From: Akkermansia muciniphila
Lineage (GTDB): Bacteria > Verrucomicrobiota > Verrucomicrobiia > Verrucomicrobiales > V1-33
Assembly: GCA_945900785.1 (NCBI GenBank)
Contig: CAMDJM010000002.1
Location: 1-64,000, forward strand
Reading direction: 5' to 3'
Length of the DNA: 64,000 bases
Numbering within the stretch: position 1 is the first letter of the stretch; every line of letters starts with the position of its first letter. The translations under genes were made by a program, and so were the position numbers. This document shows, piece by piece, positions 42,331 to 51,523 of this stretch. The notes under the pieces were generated by a model. The model saw only the letters and a program-made list of their open reading frames with translations. It was not told where the DNA came from and ran no database searches.

Positions 42331-42343
42331 GGCAGAGGTCAGT

Positions 42344-43309
42344 TCAAAAGTATTTTTTCAAATCCATCCCGGCATAAAGATGGGCCACCTGATCGGCATA
42401 TCCATTGAACATCAGGGTTTTCCGGCTGCCGCCCTGACCGATCCGCCGTTCGCTGGCCTGGGACCAGCGGGGGTGGTCCACCTGGGGATTGACGTTGGAG
42501 TAAAACCCGTATTCCCGGGGATTGGCGAGACTCCAGGTGGTGGGTGGCTCCTTGTCCGTGAGGGTGATCTTCACGATGGATTTGATGCTCTTGAATCCAT
42601 ATTTCCAAGGCACCACCAGCCGGAGGGGAGCCCCATTCTGGTTGGGCAGGGTTTTGCCATAAAGCCCAGTGGCGATGAGCGTCAGGGGGTGCATGGCTTC
42701 ATCCAGCCGCAGGCCTTCGATGTAGGGAAGATCAATGCCCGCAGAATCAGCATCCGGCATTTGACGGAGATCATAATAGGTCTCGAAGGCCACGTGCGTG
42801 GCCTTGCTGGAAGGCTCCACCAAAGCCAGCAGTTTGGACAGGGGAAAGCCTATCCACGGGATCACCATGGACCAGCCTTCCACGCAGCGGAAGCGGTAGA
42901 CGCGCTCCACCTGCCCGAGCTTCAGCAATTCTGACAGATCGAAGGTGCGGGGCTTCGTCACCAGGCCTCCCACCTGCACGGACCAGGGATTGGTGACGAA
43001 ATGCTGTGCCTTTTCTGCCACGGCGTTCTTGTCGGTGGAAAATTCGTAGTAATTGTTATAACCGGCGATTTCGCTGAAGCTGTTCAAGGGTTCATCGGGG
43101 CCCAGCGCGGTGGTCAGGGCGGGTTCGCTGACCGTGGCGATGGGGCTGCCGGAGTTTGCCAGGGCAGGACGGGGACGGAAGGTGCGGTAGAGACCCGCCG
43201 TCGCCAGTGAAGTGCCGGCCCACAGGGAGGCCTTCATGAAGAAACGCCGGTTCAAAAAGGTGGCCTCGGGGGTGATTTCGCTGGAAGGAATGGGGGAACT
43301 GCCGCTCAT
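42344..43309 (-). CDS. msrP: Protein-methionine-sulfoxide reductase catalytic subunit (molybdopterin)
   Basis: Periplasmic molybdoenzyme that reduces methionine sulfoxide in oxidised proteins. The 321-residue protein has the family N-terminus SSEITPEATFLNRRFFMKAS, whose RR-x-F-x-K is a Tat signal, then YNNYYEFSTDKNAV, Cys142 as the molybdenum ligand in YRFRCVEGWSMVIPW, GAPLRLVVPWKYGFKSIKSI, and NPREYGFYSNVNP. All expected regions are present. The ATG at 43309 is chosen; upstream Met codons lack conserved sequence. First gene of msrPQ. Confidence 0.95.
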   Translation of the reverse strand: MSGSSPIPSSEITPEATFLNRRFFMKASLWAGTSLATAGLYRTFRPRPALANSGSPIATVSEPALTTALGPDEPLNSFSEIAGYNNYYEFSTDKNAVAEKAQHFVTNPWSVQVGGLVTKPRTFDLSELLKLGQVERVYRFRCVEGWSMVIPWIGFPLSKLLALVEPSSKATHVAFETYYDLRQMPDADSAGIDLPYIEGLRLDEAMHPLTLIATGLYGKTLPNQNGAPLRLVVPWKYGFKSIKSIVKITLTDKEPPTTWSLANPREYGFYSNVNPQVDHPRWSQASERRIGQGGSRKTLMFNGYADQVAHLYAGMDLKKYF

Positions 43310-43403
43310 GAGAATGATGGATTCAGGGTTGGGAACCCGCTGGGACAGGGATATTCCCACAAAATCTGCCATTTGCAATTTACGGAAGTCTCCGGCAGAC
43401 GGC

Positions 43404-44162
43404 TCACGCGCCCAGCCTGAGACGGATCAGCAGGTCTTCCAAGCCCTGCCGGACGCTGTCGTCCGGGAGTTCGCGTAGGCTGCTGCGCTCGCGTTCCTCC
43501 ACCAGGCGGGCTTCCAGTTGGATTTTGACAGCCGCGTGGCCGGCGGCTTCCTGGGCGGTGAGGGTTTCCTTTTCCCTACCCTGACGTTTCCGCTCCATCA
43601 ATTCGGGGATCCCAGGCTGGGGATATTCCTGAAGCAGATTTTCCAGATTCGCCTCCACCACGCCACTGCGCATGAGGTGAATGCCAGTAAGCAGCACCCG
43701 GTAAAGATACAGCAGCGGTTTCACCCGCGGCGGCTCTTCCTTGAGGAAAAGGTTCCACTGGGTTTCCGCGAATCCAAGGTAGTGATGAGCATGGTGCCGC
43801 GTCACGCACTGACGGGCGAGGTGCTTTAATTCCTCATGCTCTGGCGTGGTCTGCACCACCAAGGGAGAGAGCACCTGCTCCAGCACATAGCCGTTTTTGC
43901 GGAGTAGCAGCCGGCAGAACTTTCTGATGTCGTTGCTAACAATATCCATCTCCAGGCCATCAATGATGCGGGAGTCCTCCAGCGTCTCCACTGGGTCCAC
44001 CAGGCCGACGCATTGCCGGACTGGCAGGACATGCGCCCCCCGCAAATCAAAATCAGAGTCCGGTGAAGGAAATCCATAGAGATGCGCGCCGCTGATGGTG
44101 GCAAACACCAGCGGCCAAGGCTGGGCCCGAACGATATTATGAAGTTGAGGAGGAAGTTCCAT
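43404..44162 (-). CDS. RlaP-like nucleotidyltransferase 1
   Basis: A 252-residue protein of the predicted nucleotidyltransferase family (Pfam nuc-transf_3 / RlaP, RNA-repair-ligase-associated polymerase type). The N-terminal catalytic motif is ATISGAHLYGFPSPDSDFDL (G-[SA]-x-x-Y-G-x5-D-x-D). LEMDIVSNDIRKFC gives the third acidic residue. Then KNGYVLEQVLSPLVV, HHAHHYLGFAETQW and LLYLYRVLLTGIHLMRSG form the helical part. The enzyme would add nucleotides to an unknown, perhaps RNA, acceptor. It follows a second family member (40-base gap), and an RtcB ligase is encoded 12 kb away. Confidence 0.8.
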   Translation of the reverse strand: MELPPQLHNIVRAQPWPLVFATISGAHLYGFPSPDSDFDLRGAHVLPVRQCVGLVDPVETLEDSRIIDGLEMDIVSNDIRKFCRLLLRKNGYVLEQVLSPLVVQTTPEHEELKHLARQCVTRHHAHHYLGFAETQWNLFLKEEPPRVKPLLYLYRVLLTGIHLMRSGVVEANLENLLQEYPQPGIPELMERKRQGREKETLTAQEAAGHAAVKIQLEARLVEERERSSLRELPDDSVRQGLEDLLIRLRLGA

Positions 44163-44202
44163 GGGAGTGGACGGTGTTTTCAGGTGCCAGCGGGCGGCTT
44201 AA

Positions 44203-45138
44203 TTAAGCTCTCACCTGACGCGCCGCCGCTTCATGCCGGGCGGAGATGAGAAAAGTGTTGGCCGCCTCGTAGTCGGGGCGTTCGGGGAGCTTGGTTCCGA
44301 TGAGGGCGAGGGAAAAATCTTCGTGAAGGTTGAGGCGCCAGGCGTCCACTTCGGCCCATGGGACTTCACCGCGTTTCACAGCGAGCAGGGCATCGCGGTG
44401 GGCCTGCACTCGCACGGGCACCTCCCCGGTGCGCAGGGTGCTCGCTCCCGTAATCAACAGGCGCAGCAGGTGCATGGCGTGCTTCCAGCGCACCGTGCCG
44501 ATGCTGCGGCGGTCCTGTTCCAACTTCCGGAACTGGCTCATCGCATAACCGTTAAACGTCTGGAAGATCATCTGGGAAAGAAAGGCCCCGCGGAGGCCCA
44601 GCAGGCGCTCGCCCAGAGGCGTCGCGGTTTCCACCAGGGGCGAGTAGAGGCACTCGAGGATGTTGGGGTTGGCCTTGAGCGCCATGATGAGGAATTTCTT
44701 CAATTCCCACAGGCACCATTGGCCATCGTTATCTTCAAACTGCTCCGGCGCACCAAAAAGCGACCACTCGAGGTCTGCGGGGGCAAGGTAAACCCCGCGC
44801 CGGTCGGTATCGGAGGCTTCCGTTTCCAGTCCGTAGGCCCGGGATCCGATTACGCAGCGCAGGATGACCATTGACTCCAGATCAAAGTCTTCCGCCGGTT
44901 GGCCAGGAATCTCCTCCTGCCCAAGGCGGCGGCGGAATTCCCTTAGGACTTCAAATCCATCCCGGGGCAGGCTGATCTCGAATCCATCCGGAAAGCGGAT
45001 CAGAAAATGCACCTCGCCTGCGACCGGGGTGCGGGTGATCACCCCGACGGCACCACGGGGATGCACGATAGCGCCATGCGATCCGGGAACAGCAGCATGA
45101 ACGACAATCTGGGTGCCGGCGGGTGGGGTGGGGATCAC
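44203..45138 (-). CDS. RlaP-like nucleotidyltransferase 2 with N-terminal extension
   Basis: A 311-residue paralogue of the downstream gene. Residues 1-80 form an extra domain (VVHAAVPGSHGAIVHPRGAV, VHFLIRFPDGFEISLPRDGF) resembling a small SH3-like beta barrel. The nucleotidyltransferase core follows: ILRCVIGSRAYGLETEASDT then DRRGVYLAP (G-S-x-x-Y-G-x5-D-x-D), CLWELKKFLIMALKANPNIL (acid replaced by Glu in the usual Asp-x-Glu position), SPLVE, and RWKHAMHLLRLLITG. The catalytic acids of the first motif are intact. It precedes guaA's 3' end by 22 bases and lies on the same strand as guaA and guaB. Confidence 0.8.
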   Translation of the reverse strand: MIPTPPAGTQIVVHAAVPGSHGAIVHPRGAVGVITRTPVAGEVHFLIRFPDGFEISLPRDGFEVLREFRRRLGQEEIPGQPAEDFDLESMVILRCVIGSRAYGLETEASDTDRRGVYLAPADLEWSLFGAPEQFEDNDGQWCLWELKKFLIMALKANPNILECLYSPLVETATPLGERLLGLRGAFLSQMIFQTFNGYAMSQFRKLEQDRRSIGTVRWKHAMHLLRLLITGASTLRTGEVPVRVQAHRDALLAVKRGEVPWAEVDAWRLNLHEDFSLALIGTKLPERPDYEAANTFLISARHEAAARQVRA

Positions 45139-45160
45139 GTCAGGAAAAAAAATGAAGCGG

Positions 45161-46678
45161 CTATTCCCATTCGATGCTCGCCGGGGGCTTGGTGCTGATG
45201 TCGTAGAGGACCCGGTTGATGCCTTTGACGCCGTTCAGGATGGCGTTGCTGACCAAGCCGAGGAATTCCCAGGGCAGCTTGGCAAAATCAGCCGTCATGG
45301 CGTCCTCGCTGGTAACGGCGCGCAGGGTCACGGCAAATTCATAACTTCTTTCGTCGCCTTTCACCCCCACCGTTTTCACGGGGATGAGGCCGCAGTAGGC
45401 CTGCCAGACTTTGTCGTAATGGCCATGTTCCTTCAGCATCCGCATGAAGATGGCATCGCCCTCGCGGATGATGCGCAGCTTTTCTTCCGTGACCTCGCCC
45501 GGGCAGCGCACCGCGAGACCAGGACCGGGGAAAGGATGCCGGTGCAGGATGTCATAGGGAATGCCCATGCTGGCTCCGAGCGCACGGACTTCGTCCTTGA
45601 AGAGTTCGGCCAGGGGTTCCAGCACGCGGCCCTCCTTGTGCAGGGCCATCACGCGGTCCACCCGGTTGTGGTGGGTCTTGATTTTGCTGGCTATGGAGCC
45701 GCTGGTAGCGCTTTCGATAACGTCAGGATACAGCGTGCCTTGGGCGAGGATATCCACATTGGCCGCCGCTTCCCAGAAGACGTCGAGGAAGTTATTGCCG
45801 ATGATGGTGCGCTTTTTCTCGGGATCGGTCTGGCCGGCAAGGGCGTTGAGAAATTGGTCAGCGGCATCAATGGTTTCGAGGTTCACGCCGAGTTGTTGGA
45901 ACTGGGCCTGGACTTCGGCGACTTCATTCAAGCGGAGCAGGCCGTTATTGACGAAGATGGCGCGATGCGGCACGCCCGCTTCTTTTAACAATACGGCAAG
46001 CACGGTGCTGTCCACGCCGCCGGAGACACCGCAAACGACTTCCCGCCCGTGGCATTTTTCACGGATTTGGCCGATCAGTTCCTGCTTGAAGTCCTCGATG
46101 CGGAAGGGCTTGGCATCGGTGGCGAGGGACAGGAAGTTTTTCAGGATGATCGGGCCCTCATGGGAATGGCTGACTTCCGGGTGGAACTGGATGCCGAAGA
46201 TTTCCGGCCCGAACTGCAGGGCGACGGGGACGCCGTGCTGGTTTTTGCCGAGAATCGCCGCTCCCGGCGGGGGCTGCTTCACGGTATCGGAATGGCTCAT
46301 CCAGATTTGCGCGGAAGGGCTGAGCCCGGCAAAAAGGGAGTTATCGATGCAGGGCACCAACTGCGCCGGGCCATACTCACGGGTGTTCCCCGGCGCGACG
46401 CGGCCGCCGAGTTTTTTGGACAGCAACTGCATTCCGTAACAAACCCCCAGAATCGGCACTTCCAGGCTTTGCAGGTAGTCCAGATCAATATCCGGTGCGC
46501 CTTCCTCGGTCACACTGCGGGGCCCGCCACTGAGAATGACCGCCGCTGGAGTGCCGGTCTGCTTCAGTTCATGCGGTTGATACAGCTTGGAAAAGAAGCC
46601 CTGCTCGCGGATGCGGCGGACGATGAGTTGCGTGTATTGCGAGCCGAAATCGATGACGGCGATGTGTTGGGAATCCAT
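45161..46678 (-). CDS. guaA: GMP synthase (glutamine-hydrolysing)
   Basis: Converts XMP to GMP with glutamine and ATP in the cytoplasm. The 505-residue enzyme has a class I amidotransferase domain (VIDFGSQYTQLIVRRIRE, Cys80 in GVCYGMQ, FHPEVSHS with His166/Glu168), the ATP-pyrophosphatase P-loop GVSGGVDST (SGGVDS at 219-224), and the C-terminal dimerisation domain ending ISTKPPASIEWE. Full length. It is downstream of guaB (70-base gap) in the usual order for GMP synthesis, so co-transcription is likely. Confidence 0.98.
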   Translation of the reverse strand: MDSQHIAVIDFGSQYTQLIVRRIREQGFFSKLYQPHELKQTGTPAAVILSGGPRSVTEEGAPDIDLDYLQSLEVPILGVCYGMQLLSKKLGGRVAPGNTREYGPAQLVPCIDNSLFAGLSPSAQIWMSHSDTVKQPPPGAAILGKNQHGVPVALQFGPEIFGIQFHPEVSHSHEGPIILKNFLSLATDAKPFRIEDFKQELIGQIREKCHGREVVCGVSGGVDSTVLAVLLKEAGVPHRAIFVNNGLLRLNEVAEVQAQFQQLGVNLETIDAADQFLNALAGQTDPEKKRTIIGNNFLDVFWEAAANVDILAQGTLYPDVIESATSGSIASKIKTHHNRVDRVMALHKEGRVLEPLAELFKDEVRALGASMGIPYDILHRHPFPGPGLAVRCPGEVTEEKLRIIREGDAIFMRMLKEHGHYDKVWQAYCGLIPVKTVGVKGDERSYEFAVTLRAVTSEDAMTADFAKLPWEFLGLVSNAILNGVKGINRVLYDISTKPPASIEWE

Positions 46679-46748
46679 GGGAGAAAATGGGGAAATGGGA
46701 AAAGTAGAAATGGGGAAATGGGCTACCCAAGCGTCTGGATCCCATCCA

Positions 46749-48206
46749 TTACAGACTTTGATAGTTCACCGGCTCCTCGGTGACCACGATGTCGTGGGTG
46801 TGGCTCTCGCGGAGGCCGCCGGCAGTGATGCGGACGAAGGAGGCGCGGCTGCGGAGTTCGTGGAGATTGGCCGCTCCGAGATACCCCATGCCGGAGCGGA
46901 GGCCGCCCATGAGCTGGAAGACGACTTCGCGCAGGCGGCCTTTGAAGGGGACGCGTCCTTCCACGCCTTCGGCGACGAGTTTGCCGCTGGCGTTTTGACC
47001 ATAGCGGTCGCTGCTGCCGGCGCGCATGGCTTTGAGGCTGCCCATGCCACGGTATTCCTTAAACGTCCGGCCCTGGTAGTTGACCATGCTGCCAGGGCTT
47101 TCGCTGGTGCCGGCAAGCAGGGAGCCCAACATTACCAGATCCGCCCCACCGGCGAGCGCCTTAACAATATCCCCGGAATAGCGAATGCCGCCATCCGCGA
47201 TGACGGCGACGCCTTTGCCCCGGGCATAGGCGGCCACGTTTTGGATCGCGGTGAACTGCGGCACGCCGACGCCGCTGATGACGCGGGTGGTGCAAATCGA
47301 GCCGGGACCGACCCCAACCTTCACAGCACTGACCCCGGCATCGATCAAATCCTTCGCGCCATGCTCCGTGACCACATTGCCAGCCACCACCGGCAGGTCG
47401 CCATAGGTTTGCTTGAGCTGCCGCACCACATCCATCACCCGGGAAGTGTGGCCGGTGGCCGCATCAATGAAGAGCGCATCCGTCCCGGCTTGCACCAGGG
47501 CAGCGGCGCGTTCGAAACAATCCCCACCCACGCCCACGGCGGCGGCGACGAGCAGCCGGCCGCGTTTGTCCTTGGCGGCATGGGTGAACATCTCGCGCTT
47601 TTTGATATCCTGGGTGGTGATCATCCCTGCCAGTTTGCCGGAGGCATCCACGAGAGGGAGTTTTTCGATGCGTCGGTCGTAAAGAATGGCGCGGGCTTCC
47701 TCCAGGGACGTGTTGGCTGGCGCTACCACGAGGTGGTCGCGCGGGGTCATCACGTCGCGGACGGTGGCTTTGGTGTCCTGAATATACCAAACATCCCGGC
47801 TGGTGACCATGCCGGCTAGGTTCCCCTCATCATCCACCACGGGGAAGCCCGCCACGCCGCGCTGATCCATGATGATCATGAGATTGGCTAAAGTCAGGTC
47901 CGGACTGACGGTGAAGGGTTGGTCGATCACGGTATTTTCCGAGCGCTTCACCCGGCGCACCTGATCCGCCTGCTGGGGGATCGGCATGTTCCGGTGAATC
48001 ACCCCCAGACCGCCTTCACGGGCCAAAGCGATCGCCAATTCCGCCTCCGTCACCGTATCCATCGCCGAAGACAGGATCGGCACATTTAATTCCAAGCCCG
48101 GGGCCAGTTTCGTCCTCAAATCCGCTTCCGCAGGAAGGATCTCGGTCAATTGCGGGATCAGCAGCACGTCATCGAAGCTGAGTCCAAGAGGAATGTCGTC
48201 TATCAT
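46749..48206 (-). CDS. guaB: IMP dehydrogenase
   Basis: Oxidises IMP to XMP with NAD, the committed step to guanine nucleotides. The 485-residue enzyme begins [19 protein letters not shown], contains two CBS domains (about 95-205: [40 protein letters not shown]), the catalytic loop [15 protein letters not shown] with Cys305, [24 protein letters not shown], and the C-terminal flap ([14 protein letters not shown]). Full length, cytoplasmic. It is the first gene of a guaB-guaA cluster; divergent from the alginate-lyase-like gene across 224 bases. Confidence 0.98.
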   Translation of the reverse strand: MIDDIPLGLSFDDVLLIPQLTEILPAEADLRTKLAPGLELNVPILSSAMDTVTEAELAIALAREGGLGVIHRNMPIPQQADQVRRVKRSENTVIDQPFTVSPDLTLANLMIIMDQRGVAGFPVVDDEGNLAGMVTSRDVWYIQDTKATVRDVMTPRDHLVVAPANTSLEEARAILYDRRIEKLPLVDASGKLAGMITTQDIKKREMFTHAAKDKRGRLLVAAAVGVGGDCFERAAALVQAGTDALFIDAATGHTSRVMDVVRQLKQTYGDLPVVAGNVVTEHGAKDLIDAGVSAVKVGVGPGSICTTRVISGVGVPQFTAIQNVAAYARGKGVAVIADGGIRYSGDIVKALAGGADLVMLGSLLAGTSESPGSMVNYQGRTFKEYRGMGSLKAMRAGSSDRYGQNASGKLVAEGVEGRVPFKGRLREVVFQLMGGLRSGMGYLGAANLHELRSRASFVRITAGGLRESHTHDIVVTEEPVNYQSL

Positions 48207-48430
48207 AAAGGTAAATCGGCCCGGTTGGCGTGGCCTTATACCCTCAGCGCTGTCATTCAGCGCCGGGGCAGTGTCAAACGGAAGAAATCATGGCCAGTCC
48301 TTCCCCAGGGTCCACTCAAGGAGAATTCCCCACCAAAAACGCCCTCAAAAAATGCAGAAAATTTGGCTGTCCCGTCCTGCTTCTCCCCCTCAGGTTGCAG
48401 ACCTGCTTGAAATCCCACCGAAATCCCGTC

Positions 48431-49672
48431 ATGCGTTTTTCCTCCTCCAGCCCTGCCCTGCCCCGCGCGACCCCAGGCCTGCGGTTTATGCGATGCTGCA
48501 TCGCCGTCTTGGTGATCCCATGGCAGATTGCAGTCACCGCCGCACCACCCACCGCTGAGGCCGCCGCCACCACCAAAACCAAGTCCTTCACTCACCCAGG
48601 CTTATTGAATTCAAAGGCAGAACTGGACTTCATCAGGGAAAAAATCCAGGCTAAAGCCGAACCTTGGCAGGCCATGTTCCAACGCCTGAAGCATTCTCCT
48701 TTTGGAAATCCCGCCTGGAGCCCAAAAGCCCGCCGGGCCATTGATGCCAATAGCAAAGAAGCATCCCAGGCCAATGACGATGCCACCGCCGCCTACACCC
48801 TGGCTCTCCTTTGGTATTTTACCGGAGACGAAGCCTGCGCGAAAAAATCAGCCGGCATCCTGAACGCATGGGCGGCTACCTTGGAGACCATCACCAGCCA
48901 GGACCAACAGAAGGAACTGGTCGCGGCGTGGTGCGGATCCGTCTTTCCCCTGGCCGGGGAAATCCTGCGCTCCAGCTATCCAAAATGGACGACGCCGGAA
49001 ATCCAGCAATTCTCCCGCATGCTGCAGCAGGTGTTTTTGCCGGTGCTGCAGCCCGGTAATGCCAGCTTCAATGGCAACTGGGAACTGGCCATGGTGGATG
49101 CCCTCATGGCGATCGGCGTTTTCAATGACGACAAACCCACCTTCGACCGCGCTGTGGCTCTCTGGCGCCAGCGGGTGCCGGCCTGGCTCTACCTGAAAAA
49201 AGACGGCCCCCTGCCCCGCCCCCCGATCGGAGCCCCCGGCTTGGCCAGCGAAGCGGAACTGCGGAAATACTGGTTCAACCCGCCCGGGTTTTCCGATGGT
49301 CTCTGCCAGGAAACCTGCCGGGACTACGGCCACCACTTCCAGCAGGGCCTGGCTTCCACGATCAATAGCGCGGAAATCGCTTGGCATCAGGGACTGGACC
49401 TCTACGCCGGAGAGGAAAAGCGGCTCACGGCGGCCCTGGAATTCCATGCCGGGCTCCTGCTCGGCGAGCCCTTGCCTATCGGGAGCCTGCCGGCCGGCTA
49501 TCAAGCCTCTGGCCTGCAGCCCACCTGGGAAATTGCCTGGCACCATTTCCACGGGCGCCGCCAGCTCCCGCTCCCCCTCACGGAACGCCTGCTCCGCACC
49601 AGGGTCCGCCCCATGGATTTCTCCTCCACGATCAACATGGCCTGGGAAAGCCTGACCCACGCCGGGCCTTGA
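48431..49672 (+). CDS. Secreted alginate-lyase-superfamily protein
   Basis: A 413-residue exported protein with a signal peptide (about 1-37; ATG at 48431, with a second Met at residue 20 before LRFMRCCIAVLVIP). The mature protein is an (alpha/alpha) toroid like the PL5 alginate lyases: THPGLLNSKAELDFIREKIQ, AYTLALLWYFTGDEACAKKS, GNWELAMVDALMAIGVFNDD, ETCRDYGHHFQQGLASTINS (His pair in the presumed active site), PTWEIAWHHFHGRRQLPLP. It probably cleaves a uronic-acid polysaccharide; substrate not predictable. Frames open upstream to 48230, but these lack family sequence. Confidence 0.82.
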   Translation: MRFSSSSPALPRATPGLRFMRCCIAVLVIPWQIAVTAAPPTAEAAATTKTKSFTHPGLLNSKAELDFIREKIQAKAEPWQAMFQRLKHSPFGNPAWSPKARRAIDANSKEASQANDDATAAYTLALLWYFTGDEACAKKSAGILNAWAATLETITSQDQQKELVAAWCGSVFPLAGEILRSSYPKWTTPEIQQFSRMLQQVFLPVLQPGNASFNGNWELAMVDALMAIGVFNDDKPTFDRAVALWRQRVPAWLYLKKDGPLPRPPIGAPGLASEAELRKYWFNPPGFSDGLCQETCRDYGHHFQQGLASTINSAEIAWHQGLDLYAGEEKRLTAALEFHAGLLLGEPLPIGSLPAGYQASGLQPTWEIAWHHFHGRRQLPLPLTERLLRTRVRPMDFSSTINMAWESLTHAGP

Positions 49673-49687
49673 GGTAGGAAGCCGCCC

Positions 49688-50320
49688 TTACGCGCGGAAA
49701 TTCCCATAGCACAGTTTTTTCAGGATAGCTCGGGGACTCAGATACCAACTGGCCCAGGTGAGGGGAGAATCCCCATTCATGTCTTTGGCATCAATCTGGG
49801 CCCCGGCATCCAGCTGCATCTGAATGGTTTTTTCCGTGCCAAACGCCGCCGCGCGGTGCAGGGGCGTCTCCGCCCGGGTCCGGATATCGCGCATGAAGGC
49901 CTGGGTTTCCACGGATGGCCTGGTTACGCAATTGGGATCCGCCCCATTGGCCAGGAGCAATTTGAGCACCTGATCATGGCGTTGCCGCCCGGCGGTGCAC
50001 AGGGCGGCATGCAACAGAGTCTCTCCGGTATCAGGCTGAGGGAAGTTGACGTCCGCCCCCTGTCCGATGAGATATTCGCAGAGCTGCGGATGTCCGTGGA
50101 AAACAGCCCCATTCAGGTCGTAGTTCTCCCCCAGTGACTGCAGTGACTCCCCCTGGGTTAGCAGATATTTAATAGCACTGACATCCCCGTGGTAGGCGCA
50201 CCAATGAATGAGCGGTATTCCTCCATTGCCCAGCGAAACCGCCGGATGGCCCGATACAAGGTAATCGAACACCAGATCGGTTCGGCCGGCTTCAATCTGG
50301 TCGAGTTGGCTTTTGCTCAT
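49688..50320 (-). CDS. Ankyrin-repeat protein
   Basis: A 210-residue soluble protein with about five ankyrin repeats: GNGGIPLIHWCAYHGDVSAI, YDLNGAVFHGHPQLCEYLIG, GADVNFPQPDTGETLLHAAL, LKLLLANGADPNCVTRP, RAETPLHRAAAFGTEKTIQM, and AQIDAKDMNGDSPLTWASW. No signal peptide with the ATG at 50320. Ankyrin proteins bind other proteins; no partner is evident. It converges on the alginate-lyase-like gene with a 15-base gap. Confidence 0.85.
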   Translation of the reverse strand: MSKSQLDQIEAGRTDLVFDYLVSGHPAVSLGNGGIPLIHWCAYHGDVSAIKYLLTQGESLQSLGENYDLNGAVFHGHPQLCEYLIGQGADVNFPQPDTGETLLHAALCTAGRQRHDQVLKLLLANGADPNCVTRPSVETQAFMRDIRTRAETPLHRAAAFGTEKTIQMQLDAGAQIDAKDMNGDSPLTWASWYLSPRAILKKLCYGNFRA

Positions 50321-51073
50321 AGCGCGATGGAGGTGAAAAGGGTGCCTGCAGGCTCCCGGGAGGATTGCTGGCACGTGAAGGAGGAGAGGTCTTGCTTACC
50401 TTTTGGCATTCAAGGGAAGCACGAAGGGATGGAAGCGGGCGACGGCTCCATATCCTTTTTGCTCAAGGACGTCCAGAACGATGCTCCGGGAATCCCCTTG
50501 GCTGAAGGGAGTGGGCGGATTGTCCGGTGAGGCGGTGTGGCATGGAGCCCAGCGGGAAGCGGCCGTTCCCTTTCATTCAGATTAAATTGAATTTCAGGTG
50601 CTTCCATTGACGCCCGGGGCTGGCTGGCTACGTAAGTGGATTGTTCTTTCCCATGCAGACCGCGCCGGCTGGCGGTTCTACCCCTTTCCTGCGGTGTGCG
50701 TGACTCCTGGTCCTTTGGGCCCGCTCCGATACAAAATTATGGAGGTCTGGTCAGCCCTACCGATGCCGCGCCTCTTTATAGGATGGCAGACGTTTGGTTC
50801 GTGCGGCCACCACCTGGTTTAACTCTTGGGAACGAGAGCCTTCGACCATAGACGCCACCGCGGGTCCGGGAGGGGAAAGAGGGCTGGGAAAATGCTTAAT
50901 CATTATTGTGTTGGGGGTTTTCAGCTGGGGAACGGGTGGATTTGGGAAATGCAGGGGAGGGTGGGTAGAACAGTCCCCGGCTCCAAAATTTGCTTTCATG
51001 CAAGCTGACCCATCAGTGACGAGGTCAAAGGAGCGGCGGGAGGGAGTGCTAGAAAAATCCATGAACCCATGGC
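50321..51073. other. Long intergenic region with a possible gene scrap
   Basis: About 750 bases without a complete gene. On the minus strand about 50400-50560 one frame reads CHTASPDNPPTPFSQGDSRS then IVLDVLEQKGYGAVARFHPF and ends LPLNAKR at a stop, which looks protein-like but has no start codon within reach of its upstream stop. The remaining part to 51073 shows no coding signal, repeat or RNA that I can identify. The GntR promoter lies at its right end. Confidence 0.5.
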
Positions 51074-51104
51074 TTGACAACTGTAACTATTGCTTATATA
51101 CAGT
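51074..51104 (+). promoter_or_regulatory. Promoter and operator dyad of the GntR-ABC operon
   Basis: TTGACA (51074-51079), a 17-base spacer, and TATACA (51097-51102) form a near-consensus sigma-70 promoter. ACTGTA (51080-51085) and TACAGT (51099-51104) make a perfect 6-bp inverted repeat spanning the spacer and -10, a good position for the GntR repressor encoded next to it. The predicted start is near 51109, so the ATG at 51116 would have a leader of only about seven bases: close to leaderless. Confidence 0.75.
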
Positions 51105-51115
51105 AAAATCATCTT

Positions 51116-51523
51116 ATGAGCGACGACGTCCCCCGCCTCTACCTGCCTCCGATTTCCCCGGCGGCTCCCGGGGCGCTGTATGATCAGATCGTGACGGGCT
51201 TGAAACGGGAGATCAGCGAGGGCCGCTTGCTGCCGGGCAGCGCGCTGCCGTCCTTCCGGCAATTGGCGGCGGACCAGATGGTCAGTCTGATCACGGTGAA
51301 GCGGGCCTACGAGGAGTTGGAAAAGGAAGGCATCATTTACCGCCGCCAGGGGTTGGGCACTTTTGTAGCGGAGCATGGGGGGAATCTCAGCCGGGAGTCC
51401 AAGTTGGCCCATGCCCGGGAACTGATCCGCGAAGCCGCGCGGGAAGCGCAGGAAGGCGGCATCCCCCAAGCCGCATTGCCGGAGTTTTTCCAGGAAACCC
51501 TCGATCACCTCACTAAACTATGA
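51116..51523 (+). CDS. GntR family transcriptional regulator (YtrA-like)
   Basis: A 135-residue repressor-type protein. Winged helix about residues 20-88: ALYDQIVTGLKREISEGRLL, PGSALPSFRQLAADQMVSLI, TVKRAYEELEKEGIIYRRQG, LGTFVAE. The C-terminal helix (about 95-135) is too short for a ligand-binding domain, which places it in the YtrA subgroup that controls ABC transporter operons. The stop overlaps the ATG of the ATPase gene (51520-51523). Autoregulation through the dyad at 51080-51104 is inferred. Confidence 0.92.
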   Translation: MSDDVPRLYLPPISPAAPGALYDQIVTGLKREISEGRLLPGSALPSFRQLAADQMVSLITVKRAYEELEKEGIIYRRQGLGTFVAEHGGNLSRESKLAHARELIREAAREAQEGGIPQAALPEFFQETLDHLTKL

